DNA of 64,000 bases from an uncultured Pseudomonadota bacterium (GTDB lineage Bacteria > Myxococcota_A > UBA9160 > PR03): NCBI GenBank assembly GCA_900696485.1, contig CAADGG010000084.1, forward strand, positions 17,630-81,629, given 5' to 3'. The translations under genes and the position numbers were made by a program. The notes under the pieces were generated by a model, which worked only from the letters and a program-made list of their open reading frames with translations, searched no databases and was not told the DNA's origin. Shown here one piece after another: positions 1 to 7,929 of this stretch. Every line of letters starts with the position of its first letter. Position 1 is the stretch's first letter.

Positions 1-603
1 GGCCGACTGCTGGACATGGCCTGCGGCGTCGGCTTCGGGACCCGCCTCGTCGCCGACGCCTGCCCGGCGCTCGACGAGGCGATCGGCGTGGACGTCGATC
101 CGGAGGCGGTCCGCTATGCACGGGACCGCTATGGGCGGGCCGGCGTCGGCTTCGTCGAGGCCGACGCGCTGCGCTACGACGATGCCGAAGGCTTCGACGC
201 CGTCGTTTCGCTCGAGACCATCGAGCACGTCGCCGATCCGCACGCGCTGGCCCGCCGTCTCGTCGAACGGGTCCGCCCGGGCGGACTCCTGATCGCGTCG
301 GTCCCGATCACGCCGTCGGTGGATTGGAACCCGCACCATCGGACCGACTTCACCGAGCGCTCGTTCCGCGGCCTGTTCGCCGGCGCGGACCTGCGCGAAG
401 TCGAGGCCCTGCGTCAGGTCCAGAAGGTTCCGGTGCTGGCGCTGCTGCGCGGCCGGGAACGGCGCCTGGCGGATCGCCGCCCGCAGCTGGTCCGCTGGTA
501 TCTCGGCCATCCGGGCGCCGTCCTGCGACGCATCGGGGCGACCCTCCGCTACGGCTTCACCAACCGCTACCTGACCGTCGCGTGGCGCACACCGACGCGG
601 TGA
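1..603 (+). CDS. SAM-dependent methyltransferase (5' end outside window)
   Basis: The frame is open from base 1, and the first visible residues run into the class I methyltransferase motif I (LLDMACGVGFGT). The start codon is therefore upstream of the window. An acidic residue ends motif II (GVDVDPEA), FVEADAL looks like motif III, and VSLETIEHVADP matches the post-motif region of the Methyltransf_11/UbiG type. About 200 residues are visible. The TGA at 601-603 overlaps the GTG of the next gene by 4 nt, so the two are probably translationally coupled. The glycosyltransferase and DUF2304 neighbours are typical of cell-envelope or polysaccharide clusters. The substrate cannot be told from sequence. 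Confidence 0.85.
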   Translation, partial: GRLLDMACGVGFGTRLVADACPALDEAIGVDVDPEAVRYARDRYGRAGVGFVEADALRYDDAEGFDAVVSLETIEHVADPHALARRLVERVRPGGLLIASVPITPSVDWNPHHRTDFTERSFRGLFAGADLREVEALRQVQKVPVLALLRGRERRLADRRPQLVRWYLGHPGAVLRRIGATLRYGFTNRYLTVAWRTPTR

Positions 604-1292
604 CGGTGTTGCTGCCCGCCTTCGAAGAGGCGGAGCGCATCGTCGAGGTCCTGCGGGCCGTTGCGCAGGCCGTGCCGGGGGCGCAGCTCGTCGTCGTCGA
701 CGACGGCTCACGCGACGCCACCGCCGAAGTCGCGCGCCGAGCCGGGGCGCGCGTGCTCCGGCACCCCTTCAACCTCGGCTACGGCGCGGCGCTCCAGACC
801 GGCTACAAGGACGCGCTGGCGCGAGGCGCGATGTGGCTGGTCCAGATGGACGCCGACGGCCAGCACGACGCCGCGGATCTCGAGGCGTTGCTGCGCCCGC
901 TGCGTGAGGACCGCTGCGATCTCGTCATCGGCTCGCGCTTCGTCGCGCCGTCGGACTACGAGATGGGCGCGCTGCGACGGACGGGCCGACGTCTGTTCGA
1001 GCTCCTGGGCCGGCTGAGCGGACTGGAGGTGAGCGACCCGACCTCGGGCTTCCAGGCGATGAACCGACGCGTGCTGGCTCTCTACGGGGAGGACTTCTTC
1101 CCGGCAGACTATCCCGACATCGACGTGCTGGTGATGGCGCGTCGCCGCGGCATCCGCATCCTCGAAGTCCCCGTGTCGATGCGCGCCAGCCCGCGGCGCT
1201 CGACACTCCACGGCGGCCTGCGCGTGCCGTACTACGCCTACAAGATGCTGCTGTCCTGGTGGGCGGCGGTGGGACGAAGGAGACGACCGTGA
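600..1292 (+). CDS. GT2-family glycosyltransferase (dolichol-phosphate-sugar-synthase-like)
   Basis: A 230-residue protein when started at GTG 600, which overlaps the upstream stop as GTGA. A GTG at 582 in the same frame is an alternative. It has the GT-A fold signatures of family 2: VVVDDGSRDAT at residues 31-41, the DAD metal/nucleotide motif (MDADGQH) at 83-89, and GSRF followed by a DPTSGFQAM segment usual in polyprenyl-phosphate mannosyl/glucosyltransferases. There is no C-terminal membrane pair, but a hydrophobic, Trp-rich and basic tail suggests membrane association. It likely transfers a sugar from a nucleotide donor to a lipid carrier. It lies between a methyltransferase and a DUF2304 protein with 4-nt overlaps on both sides. 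Confidence 0.9.
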   Translation: MTVLLPAFEEAERIVEVLRAVAQAVPGAQLVVVDDGSRDATAEVARRAGARVLRHPFNLGYGAALQTGYKDALARGAMWLVQMDADGQHDAADLEALLRPLREDRCDLVIGSRFVAPSDYEMGALRRTGRRLFELLGRLSGLEVSDPTSGFQAMNRRVLALYGEDFFPADYPDIDVLVMARRRGIRILEVPVSMRASPRRSTLHGGLRVPYYAYKMLLSWWAAVGRRRRP

Positions 1293-1732
1293 ATCCGCAG
1301 GATCCCCGGCTTGGCGAGCTGCGCGAGCTGTTCCTGGCGGCTCCGGAATCGACCCAGGTGCAGATCATGGCCTGGATTGCGGCGGGCAGCCTCTTCGTGC
1401 TGGTGGCTTGGCTCGTGCGGCGGCGTTCACTCACCGCCGAGTACACGCCCATCTGGATGGGACTGGCGCTCGGTCTCGTCGTCGCCAGCGTCGATCTCAC
1501 CGTGCTGCGTGCGCTGGCGCGGACGCTCGGGGCGTGGACGCTGAGTTCGACCGTCTTCTTCCTCGGCGAGGTCTTCCTGGTGGCGATCTGCTTGAACTAT
1601 GCCGTCCGGATCTCGCAGACCGGACTTCGCGTGCGCAAGCTGGCGCAGGAGACGGCGATCCTGCGTGGGCGGCTCGAGGAGCTGGAGGCGCGGGGCCGGC
1701 CGGACGGGTCCGCGCAGCTTCCGGCCGGATAG
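1289..1732 (+). CDS. DUF2304-like small membrane protein
   Basis: A 147-residue protein. GTG 1289 is preceded by GAAGGAGA at good spacing and overlaps the glycosyltransferase stop (GTGA). Three hydrophobic helices lie at about residues 25-42, 57-77 and 85-105, followed by a charged, probably coiled-coil tail (about 108-135). This is the usual architecture of DUF2304 proteins, which commonly sit directly after GT2 glycosyltransferases. The role is unknown; a membrane partner of the upstream glycosyltransferase is the natural inference. The next gene is convergent, and the spacer holds a 111-bp inverted-repeat element. Confidence 0.75.
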   Translation: MNPQDPRLGELRELFLAAPESTQVQIMAWIAAGSLFVLVAWLVRRRSLTAEYTPIWMGLALGLVVASVDLTVLRALARTLGAWTLSSTVFFLGEVFLVAICLNYAVRISQTGLRVRKLAQETAILRGRLEELEARGRPDGSAQLPAG

Positions 1733-1753
1733 CCGCGCTCCAGCTCGGGGGCG

Positions 1754-1864
1754 GGCGGAAGGCGCACACCCTGCGCCGATGTCCTCGGCGGACGAGCTTC
1801 GGCGCTGCGTACGACTTTGGTACGGCCGCCTCCGGATTCCGGCTCCGGGTGTGCGCCTTCCGCC
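1754..1864. repeat. Dispersed inverted-repeat element, copy 1 (111 bp)
   Basis: An 18-bp perfect inverted repeat (arms 1754-1771 and 1847-1864) encloses 75 bp. A second copy of almost the same length lies at 9734-9843. The arms of the two copies differ at one position in each arm, and both copies stay perfectly complementary. The inner edge of each arm is conserved too (the stretch just after the left arm and the one just before the right arm), while the centre diverges. This copy sits between convergent genes, where it could also act as a bidirectional terminator, though no T-run is seen. Confidence 0.85.
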
Positions 1865-1906
1865 TGTCGGTGTGCCTGCGTCAGCGGCCGATTCTCGGCA
1901 ACCCTC

Positions 1907-3394
1907 TCAGGGCTCGCTGGACTCGTTCCACCACGCAAGCGCTCCGCGGTACACCCACAGCAGGCCCACGACGTGGGCGGCCAGCGCGTATCGGATGTGA
2001 ACGAGATTGGCGCTCGCGGCAAAAGCTCCGGCGTTCGTCACGAGAAACAGCCCCACCGGTACGGCGACGATCGCCCACCAGGACTCGGCGGGCAGACGTC
2101 TCCGGCGCATCCCCCCGAGCGCCAGCGCAAGCGCCATCGCGGTGACTGCGGCGCCGGCTCCGGTGTAGACCCGGGACAACAGCGGGTGATGCCACGCGAA
2201 CATGAAGTAGGTCAACGGCGTCGCTTCGAACGTCTGCTCGAAGGCGCTGCGAGGCTCCCCCTGCGCCATCCACACCGCGAGCCGCGCGTAGTACGACGGC
2301 GTCGCGAAGACGTTCTCGATCATGTCCCCGGCGACGTCCAGCAGCAGCTCCGGCCACAGCTCCGCCAGCACCACCGGCACGATCGCACGCGTCAGCGCGC
2401 GTCGTTCCTGCTCGTCCGCTCTCAGCGTCTCGTTGAAGACATGCCATGGGTTGTGGATCCGCTCGTCGTAGAAGCGCGCGAGGTGCCGGGGGATGCGCTC
2501 CTGGACGCTCGCCGGCAGCTCGTCGTAGACCTTCGTGAGGTGCGGCCAGATCACGCGCTGGTGGAGGATCGTCGTCGAGAGGTCCCAGCGCGAGGTCCCG
2601 CTCCTCTCGGCCGGCGTCCCGGACGAGATCGCCAGCGCCGCGATCCCGACACAGACGAACAAGACACCGGCGCGCCGCCAGGCGCGAGGCTCCGGAAGCA
2701 CTCCGCGCCGGTGTCGACACGCGAACCACACGAGACCGGTGAGGAACAGCACGGCGATCAGGACGATGCGCTTCTCCGGTCTCACGCCGGCCGCCACCAG
2801 GAACGAGACCAGCGCGACACTGGCCGCGGCGAGCTGGTGCGGCCACGTCCGCATCCGCGCGAGATGGATCACTCCGACCAGGAACAGCAGCGAAGCCGAC
2901 AAGGCCAGGCTGTCCGGCATCACGGCCAAGCTGAAGTGGGCGACGAGCGGATCGAAGAGCAGCAGAGCCACCAGCAATCGCTCCTGACCCACAGGGAGCA
3001 CCCGGCGAACGGACAGAGAGAATCCGGTCGCACGGACGAAGCACACGAGCGCCAGCGCGCAGAGCAGGAACTGACCGACCTGAAGCACGATCAGCACCGG
3101 CGCGCCGCGGCAGACCGCCGTGCGGGCGCGTTCCCAGGCGATCGGGGCCCGGAACCGCGGCGGACCATCGAGCGCATCGAGCCCACGGAGCAGTGCCGGA
3201 TACAACGGGCCGCGATAGGAGTCGCGCTCGATGCGGCCGTTGGCGATGGCCAGATACTCCATGGTGTCGCCGTAGTGCGGGATGTCGCCGAGGTTGGCTC
3301 CCGTCCACGCCGCGGCCAGCCCGAGATAGGCGATGGCGGCCCCGAGGACCAAGAGGCGCAGGAGCGAACGCGAACCCGACCGAAGCCGTGACAT
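1907..3394 (-). CDS. Multi-pass membrane protein, GT-C glycosyltransferase-like
   Basis: A 495-residue protein with a hydrophobic N-terminus (residues 10-30) and about 9-11 predicted transmembrane helices over its length. An acidic stretch (GDIPHYGDTMEY, about residues 36-47) follows the first helix. An acidic motif there is characteristic of GT-C / PMT-ArnT-like lipid-linked sugar transferases. A long non-hydrophobic segment (about 270-360) would face the periplasm. I place it as a GT-C-like protein from architecture only; a dedicated family cannot be named. It ends convergently with the DUF2304 gene. The 126 bp between its start and the next minus-strand gene probably hold its promoter. Confidence 0.65.
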   Translation of the reverse strand: MSRLRSGSRSLLRLLVLGAAIAYLGLAAAWTGANLGDIPHYGDTMEYLAIANGRIERDSYRGPLYPALLRGLDALDGPPRFRAPIAWERARTAVCRGAPVLIVLQVGQFLLCALALVCFVRATGFSLSVRRVLPVGQERLLVALLLFDPLVAHFSLAVMPDSLALSASLLFLVGVIHLARMRTWPHQLAAASVALVSFLVAAGVRPEKRIVLIAVLFLTGLVWFACRHRRGVLPEPRAWRRAGVLFVCVGIAALAISSGTPAERSGTSRWDLSTTILHQRVIWPHLTKVYDELPASVQERIPRHLARFYDERIHNPWHVFNETLRADEQERRALTRAIVPVVLAELWPELLLDVAGDMIENVFATPSYYARLAVWMAQGEPRSAFEQTFEATPLTYFMFAWHHPLLSRVYTGAGAAVTAMALALALGGMRRRRLPAESWWAIVAVPVGLFLVTNAGAFAASANLVHIRYALAAHVVGLLWVYRGALAWWNESSEP

Positions 3395-3520
3395 GGAGGC
3401 GGGACGCTACAGCGGCTCACGACGGATCGCCCGGACTCGGGGCCCTCGCGCGCGGTGGAACGCCGCTCGAGGCTCGGAGTTCTGCGTACGCGAGCGCCCG
3501 CCAGACGCTTGCACGACTCG

Positions 3521-4942
3521 TCACGCGGACGGTGGTTGCTCCCGCGTCGAGTCGATGTAGTCGAGCAGGCGCTCGCGGAGCCGTTGCAGATCGACCGCAT
3601 CGGCCGAGGCGCGCGTGCCCTGTCCGCCGTACAGCGCGCCGCTGCGCGGAATCGGTGCGGCGGGCTGGCGCGCGTAGGCGACCGCCTCCGTGAGGTCGGC
3701 GCCAAAGCGTTCGACCACGCCGGGCTGGGTCTGCGGGCCCGTCACGCACATGTGGATCGCACTCGGGTACTGCTGGCCGTTGAAGCGCCAGCCGCGCTGC
3801 TTCATGAAGTCGTTGACGTGGTAGATGTCGAACTCGTCCGACGTGAACGAGAAGCAGAACGTCGGGCTCCCCATCAATCGGAGCTCGGCGTGCCGCCGCA
3901 CCTCGTCCTGCATCGCGAAGGCGGTCGTGAAGATCCGGCGCGCCTTCTCGCGATAGCCGGCGCGGCCGAGCGCCACCATCACCGCCCAGGTGGCGGCGAT
4001 CAAGCCCCCGGAGCGGCTGCCGCCCATGCCCGGCGACGCGTACATGCCGCCCTTCCAGTCCGCGCGGGCAAAATACAGATGGCGGCGCAACGGCTTGTCG
4101 CGGAACAGCAGGACGGAGCTGCCCTTCGGACCGTAGCCGTACTTGTGGGTGTCGGCGGAGATCGTCGTGACGCCGGGCAGGCGGAAGTCGAACGGCGGAA
4201 TGTCGTAGCCGAGCTCTGCACCCCACGGCAGGATGAAGCCGCCGAGGCAGCCGTCGACGTGCAGTCCGATGTCGTGTTCGCACGCGAGCTCCGAGAGCGC
4301 CTCGATCGGGTCGATCGTCCCGTACGGGTAGTTGCCGGCCGAACCGACCAACAGCATCGTGTCGGGGCCGATCCGCTCGCGCACGAAGTCGACGTCGACG
4401 AGCGTCGACACCGGGTCGACCGGAGCGCGGACGACGCGAACCCCGAAGTAGTGGGCTCCCTTGTCGAACGCGACGTGTGCGGTCTCCGGCAGGATCATCT
4501 CCGGCTTCTCGATGCCGCGCTCCGCGCGGGCCCACTCGCGGTGCGCGTAGATCGCCGACAGGATGCTCTCCGATCCGCCGGAACCGATCACGCCGCACGG
4601 GGCGAGCCCCCGCGCGCGCGCCGCCTCGCCGTGCAGCATGTCGAGCGTCATCGCGATGATCTCGGCCTCGAAGCGGGTCTGGCTCGGACACATGTCTCGC
4701 TGGAGCGCGTTCACGTACGAGAAGTGGCCGAAGGACTCGGCGATGAGGTCGTAGATCTCACGATCCCCGCAATAGATGGTTCCGGAGCACTGGCCAGCGG
4801 CCCAGGTCTCGTCCTCGGCCCGCGCCACCGCCTCGAGCTGGCGCGCGACGGCCTCCGCGCCGAGGCCGTGCTCGTCGAAGCCCGCGCGCGGCGCGTCCGG
4901 CGCCGTCTCGAGGTTTCGGCTCTTTCTGGTGTCACTCATCAT
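3521..4942 (-). CDS. PLP-dependent lyase, sphingosine-1-phosphate lyase / group II decarboxylase type
   Basis: A 473-residue protein from ATG 4942 (a CGGAG lies 4-8 nt upstream), overlapping the kinase stop by 11 nt. It carries the fold-type I PLP features of the sphingosine-1-phosphate lyase branch: a phosphate-binding GSGGSES loop (about residues 120-126), a His stacking on PLP (ETAHVAF, about 156), Asp in HVDGCLGG (about 230) and the Schiff-base Lys in SADTHKYGYGPKG (Lys about 267). Known members cleave phosphorylated long-chain bases to an aldehyde and phosphoethanolamine, or decarboxylate amino acids. The tight coupling to a sugar/polyol-type kinase suggests that a kinase product may feed it. 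A tyrosine or glutamate decarboxylase role is less likely given the KYGYGPKG context. Confidence 0.8.
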   Translation of the reverse strand: MMSDTRKSRNLETAPDAPRAGFDEHGLGAEAVARQLEAVARAEDETWAAGQCSGTIYCGDREIYDLIAESFGHFSYVNALQRDMCPSQTRFEAEIIAMTLDMLHGEAARARGLAPCGVIGSGGSESILSAIYAHREWARAERGIEKPEMILPETAHVAFDKGAHYFGVRVVRAPVDPVSTLVDVDFVRERIGPDTMLLVGSAGNYPYGTIDPIEALSELACEHDIGLHVDGCLGGFILPWGAELGYDIPPFDFRLPGVTTISADTHKYGYGPKGSSVLLFRDKPLRRHLYFARADWKGGMYASPGMGGSRSGGLIAATWAVMVALGRAGYREKARRIFTTAFAMQDEVRRHAELRLMGSPTFCFSFTSDEFDIYHVNDFMKQRGWRFNGQQYPSAIHMCVTGPQTQPGVVERFGADLTEAVAYARQPAAPIPRSGALYGGQGTRASADAVDLQRLRERLLDYIDSTREQPPSA

Positions 4943-6503
4943 CGGCTCCGGACTGGCGCCCCGGAAAGAGGGGACGCAGTCGTTCATGGGCCGAGACGAA
5001 GCGTCCGGCCAGGTCGTCGTAGAGACCGCGCCACGCGGGCCGCGGCTCGTAGCGGCGCCGTTCCACCAGCAGCGCGTCGGCGGCCGCGAGGTCGACCAAC
5101 CCCTGCCGGTGGAAGGCCAGCCAGGCGGCGCCTCGGCAGTTGGTGAGCTGTGGTTCGGCGAGCTGGCGGACCGGCCGATCGCAGACGTCGGCGAGAATCT
5201 GCGCCCAGGCGTCCGAGCGGGCGCCGCCGGCGCCGAACACGAGTTCGTCGTGGCGGCGTCCGGTCAGCGCTTCGACGTGCGGAAGCATCCAGCGCAACTG
5301 GAACGCGACACCCTCGAGGACTCCGCGCAGCAGATGGCTGCGCGTCGTCTCGAGGCCGAGGTTGAGGAACGCGCCACGGGCGCGCGCGTCGCCGGCCGGC
5401 GACCAGACGCCGGTGAGCCAGGGCAGGAACAACACGCCGTCGGCCCCCGGCGGCGTCGCATCGACCGCCGCGTCGAGCCGGGCGAAGCCATCCTCGCGGC
5501 GGTGGTCGCCGAGTGCGTCGCGGGCGTAGATCAGCTGCGTCAGCACGAAGTCGAGCGCCTTGCCCGCAAGGCCCCCCTCGGCCATCAACACGTGCCGCTC
5601 CGGAATCGGCGCGGGCTGCGTGAGCAGGAAGTGCGGCAGGTCGGAGCGCATGCCGTCGACCAGCGTGGTCGGCACCAGCGTCGTGCCGATCGATACGCCG
5701 AGCCGATCGCCCAGATGGCTCGCGGTCCCGAACGTCAGCGCACCGGTGTCGTTGATCGCCGAGAGGACCCGGATCCCCGCCGGCAGCCCGAAGGCGCGCG
5801 CCTGCTCCGCGAGCAGCTCACCGACGACGGCGTCGGGCGCGACGAGTTCCGGCAGGCGTGCGCGGTCGACCCCGGCGGCGTCGATCAGCTCGTCGCACCA
5901 GCCGCCGGCGCTGCCCCGGCGGTTGTCGGTGAGCAGCAGCGGGAACACGGTGCAGACGTTCGCCGTGACGCGGCCGGTGAGGCGTGCGGTCAGGTAGTCC
6001 ATCGGCTCGACGTAGGCGTGCGCGCGCGCGTGGATCTCCGGGCGCTCGGACTGGAACCACAGCAGATGCGCGAGCGAATCCGCCCCGCCGCCGCCGGACG
6101 GCATGCCGTGCCGCTCGAGCCAGAGTTTCCACAACTGCGGGCAGCGCCGGGTGAGCGCGCGGCTCGGCGGCCCGCCGCGCTGATCCAGATAGAGCACGAG
6201 CGGCCCGACCGGATGCCCGCGAGCGTCGACCGGCACCAGCGATGAATACTGGCTGCCACACAGAAGCGTCGTGACGCGCGCGGCCGCGCCCGGCGCCGCC
6301 CCGACCGCCGCCCCGAGCGCCTCGCCGAAGGCGCGCCAGATCTCGTCGGGATCCTGCTCCGCCGCCCCGTCGGCTCCGAGCCGCAGCGCCACCGGCCGCA
6401 TCGCCGACCCGAGCGATCGGCCCGCCGGATCGATCAGCGCAACCCGCACCCCGCTCGTGCCGAGGTCGATGGCGAGGACGAGCGGCGCGTGCGGGGACCC
6501 CAT
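4932..6503 (-). CDS. FGGY-family carbohydrate kinase
   Basis: A 523-residue protein, the family's usual length, started at ATG 6503 so that it begins just before the ATPase-fold phosphate-1 motif (LAIDLGTSGVRV). The C-terminal FGGY half has GVSIGTT and the adenosine motif FGAGGARSDAW, with Asp in AINDTGAL as candidate catalytic base. Members phosphorylate xylulose, glycerol, ribulose and related polyols with ATP. The substrate here is not determined. The stop is nested in the start of the S1P-lyase-like gene, so the two form an operon. The 145 bp upstream separate it from the divergent esterase gene and should contain both promoters. Confidence 0.88.
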   Translation of the reverse strand: MGSPHAPLVLAIDLGTSGVRVALIDPAGRSLGSAMRPVALRLGADGAAEQDPDEIWRAFGEALGAAVGAAPGAAARVTTLLCGSQYSSLVPVDARGHPVGPLVLYLDQRGGPPSRALTRRCPQLWKLWLERHGMPSGGGGADSLAHLLWFQSERPEIHARAHAYVEPMDYLTARLTGRVTANVCTVFPLLLTDNRRGSAGGWCDELIDAAGVDRARLPELVAPDAVVGELLAEQARAFGLPAGIRVLSAINDTGALTFGTASHLGDRLGVSIGTTLVPTTLVDGMRSDLPHFLLTQPAPIPERHVLMAEGGLAGKALDFVLTQLIYARDALGDHRREDGFARLDAAVDATPPGADGVLFLPWLTGVWSPAGDARARGAFLNLGLETTRSHLLRGVLEGVAFQLRWMLPHVEALTGRRHDELVFGAGGARSDAWAQILADVCDRPVRQLAEPQLTNCRGAAWLAFHRQGLVDLAAADALLVERRRYEPRPAWRGLYDDLAGRFVSAHERLRPLFPGRQSGADDE

Positions 6504-6648
6504 CGGACCGCCGAGGGTCGAGGGCCGGCGTAGGCGTGTCAAGCGGAACCGGACCGCGACGCACGCGGTGATCCCCATCTGCCGCCCCGCCCGCTACCGT
6601 GACACCGAGGCCGGCGGCCGCGCCGGCCCCCGCGGAAGGAGATCCCCC

Positions 6649-7929
6649 ATGACGTCCTGGCTCTTCCTGCTCGTCTGCGTCATCGGGGCGGCCCTGGTCT
6701 GGAACGTCTTCCGTCCGATCCGCGCCGGGGCGCGCCTGTCGGCGGTGTCGTTCTTCCTCGGCTGGCTCACCGGCGAACTCGCGCTCCACCACATCCTCTG
6801 GCAGGGCATCGCGACAGCGGTCTTCGTGGCGCTCGGCGCGCTCGACGCGTGGCCCGGGCGGCTGGGCCTCGGCATCGCGGGGGTCTCGTGGATCGCGCTG
6901 CTCTTCCACACGCTGCGCGGCTTCGAGGCCGGACGCGTCGTCGAGCGCGCGCTCAGCGATGGGATCGGGCCGGAGGTGGCCGCACGAACCGACACCGCGC
7001 GGCACCGACTCCCCGCCTCGAACCTCGAATGGCGGACGCTCCTCGCGCCGTTCCCGATCCGGCATCCCGGTGTCGAACGCATTCGCAACATCCGCTACGG
7101 GCGGGCGTCGGCGATCGATCTGTACCTCGACATCTACCGTCCGCTCGACGCACCGGACAGCCCGCGACCCATCTTCCTGTACGTGCACGGCGGCGGCTGG
7201 ATGATCGGCACCAAGGACACCCAGGGGCTCCCGCTGATGGGTTACCTGGCGTCGCGCGGCTGGGTGTGCGTCAACGTGAACTACCGGCTCTCGCCGCACG
7301 CGACGTTCCCGGATCATCTCGTCGACCTGAAGCGCGCCGTCGCGTGGCTGCGCGCGCACGGCGCGGAGTACGGGGCCGATCCTGCGTTCGTCGCCGTCGC
7401 GGGCGGCTCGGCCGGCGGGCACCTCGCGGCGCTGCTCGCGCTCACCGCCGACGATCCCGAGTACCAGCCCGGTTTCGAGGACGCCGACACGCGCGTGCAG
7501 GCCTGTGTGCCGATCTACGGCGTCTACGACTTCGCGCACCCGGGCAGCACCTGGCATCACGACCGGCTGTTGCCGACGCTCGAGCGCCACATCATGAAGA
7601 CGACCCTCGCGGAGGATCCGAAAGCCTTCGAGAAGGCGTCTCCGCTACACCGTATCGGCTCGGACGCACCGGCGTTCTTCGTCGTGCACGGCGCCGCCGA
7701 CACGTTGGTACCGCCGGAGGAGGCTCGCGTGTTCGTCGCAGCTCTGCGCGAACGCTCCCGCTCCCCCGTGGTGTATGCCGAGATCCCGGGAGCCCAGCAC
7801 GCCTTCGAGCTGTTTCCGTCGATCCGGAGCCAGCTCGTGCGCGGCGGCATCGAGCGCTTCCTCGGCTACGTCCGGAACCAGGCCCGCGGCGGCAGTCACG
7901 CCTCCGCGGCCGCGAGCCAGAGCGCTTAG
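6649..7929 (+). CDS. Membrane-anchored alpha/beta hydrolase (esterase/lipase, HSL-like)
   Basis: A 426-residue protein from ATG 6649 behind a strong GGAAGGAGA site. Residues 1-95 are hydrophobic, with three or four membrane segments. The rest is an alpha/beta hydrolase fold-3 domain with the oxyanion motif HGGGW (180-184), nucleophile elbow GGSAGG (Ser about 254), an acid in GAADTLVPPEE and a His in GAQHAFE. It belongs to the hormone-sensitive-lipase-type esterases and likely hydrolyses short-chain or lipid esters at the inner membrane. It converges on the acyl-CoA ligase with stops overlapping by 4 bases, so a released acid could be activated by that ligase. That link is inference. Confidence 0.88.
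   Translation: MTSWLFLLVCVIGAALVWNVFRPIRAGARLSAVSFFLGWLTGELALHHILWQGIATAVFVALGALDAWPGRLGLGIAGVSWIALLFHTLRGFEAGRVVERALSDGIGPEVAARTDTARHRLPASNLEWRTLLAPFPIRHPGVERIRNIRYGRASAIDLYLDIYRPLDAPDSPRPIFLYVHGGGWMIGTKDTQGLPLMGYLASRGWVCVNVNYRLSPHATFPDHLVDLKRAVAWLRAHGAEYGADPAFVAVAGGSAGGHLAALLALTADDPEYQPGFEDADTRVQACVPIYGVYDFAHPGSTWHHDRLLPTLERHIMKTTLAEDPKAFEKASPLHRIGSDAPAFFVVHGAADTLVPPEEARVFVAALRERSRSPVVYAEIPGAQHAFELFPSIRSQLVRGGIERFLGYVRNQARGGSHASAAASQSA

Noticed and set aside
1754..1864. Rho-independent terminator for the convergent genes
   Set aside because: The arms are 75 bp apart, there is no T-run, and the second copy lies between divergent genes where a terminator is not expected. A dispersed element explains both.
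1881..3391. Long plus-strand frame opposite the membrane protein (1817-3391)
   Set aside because: Its translation is Arg/His/Gln-rich without domains, while the minus frame gives a coherent membrane protein. High GC content makes such shadow frames common here.
3455..5146. 563-residue plus-strand frame opposite the S1P-lyase-like gene
   Set aside because: It has an Arg/Val/Asp-rich shadow composition. The minus frame has all PLP-enzyme motifs.
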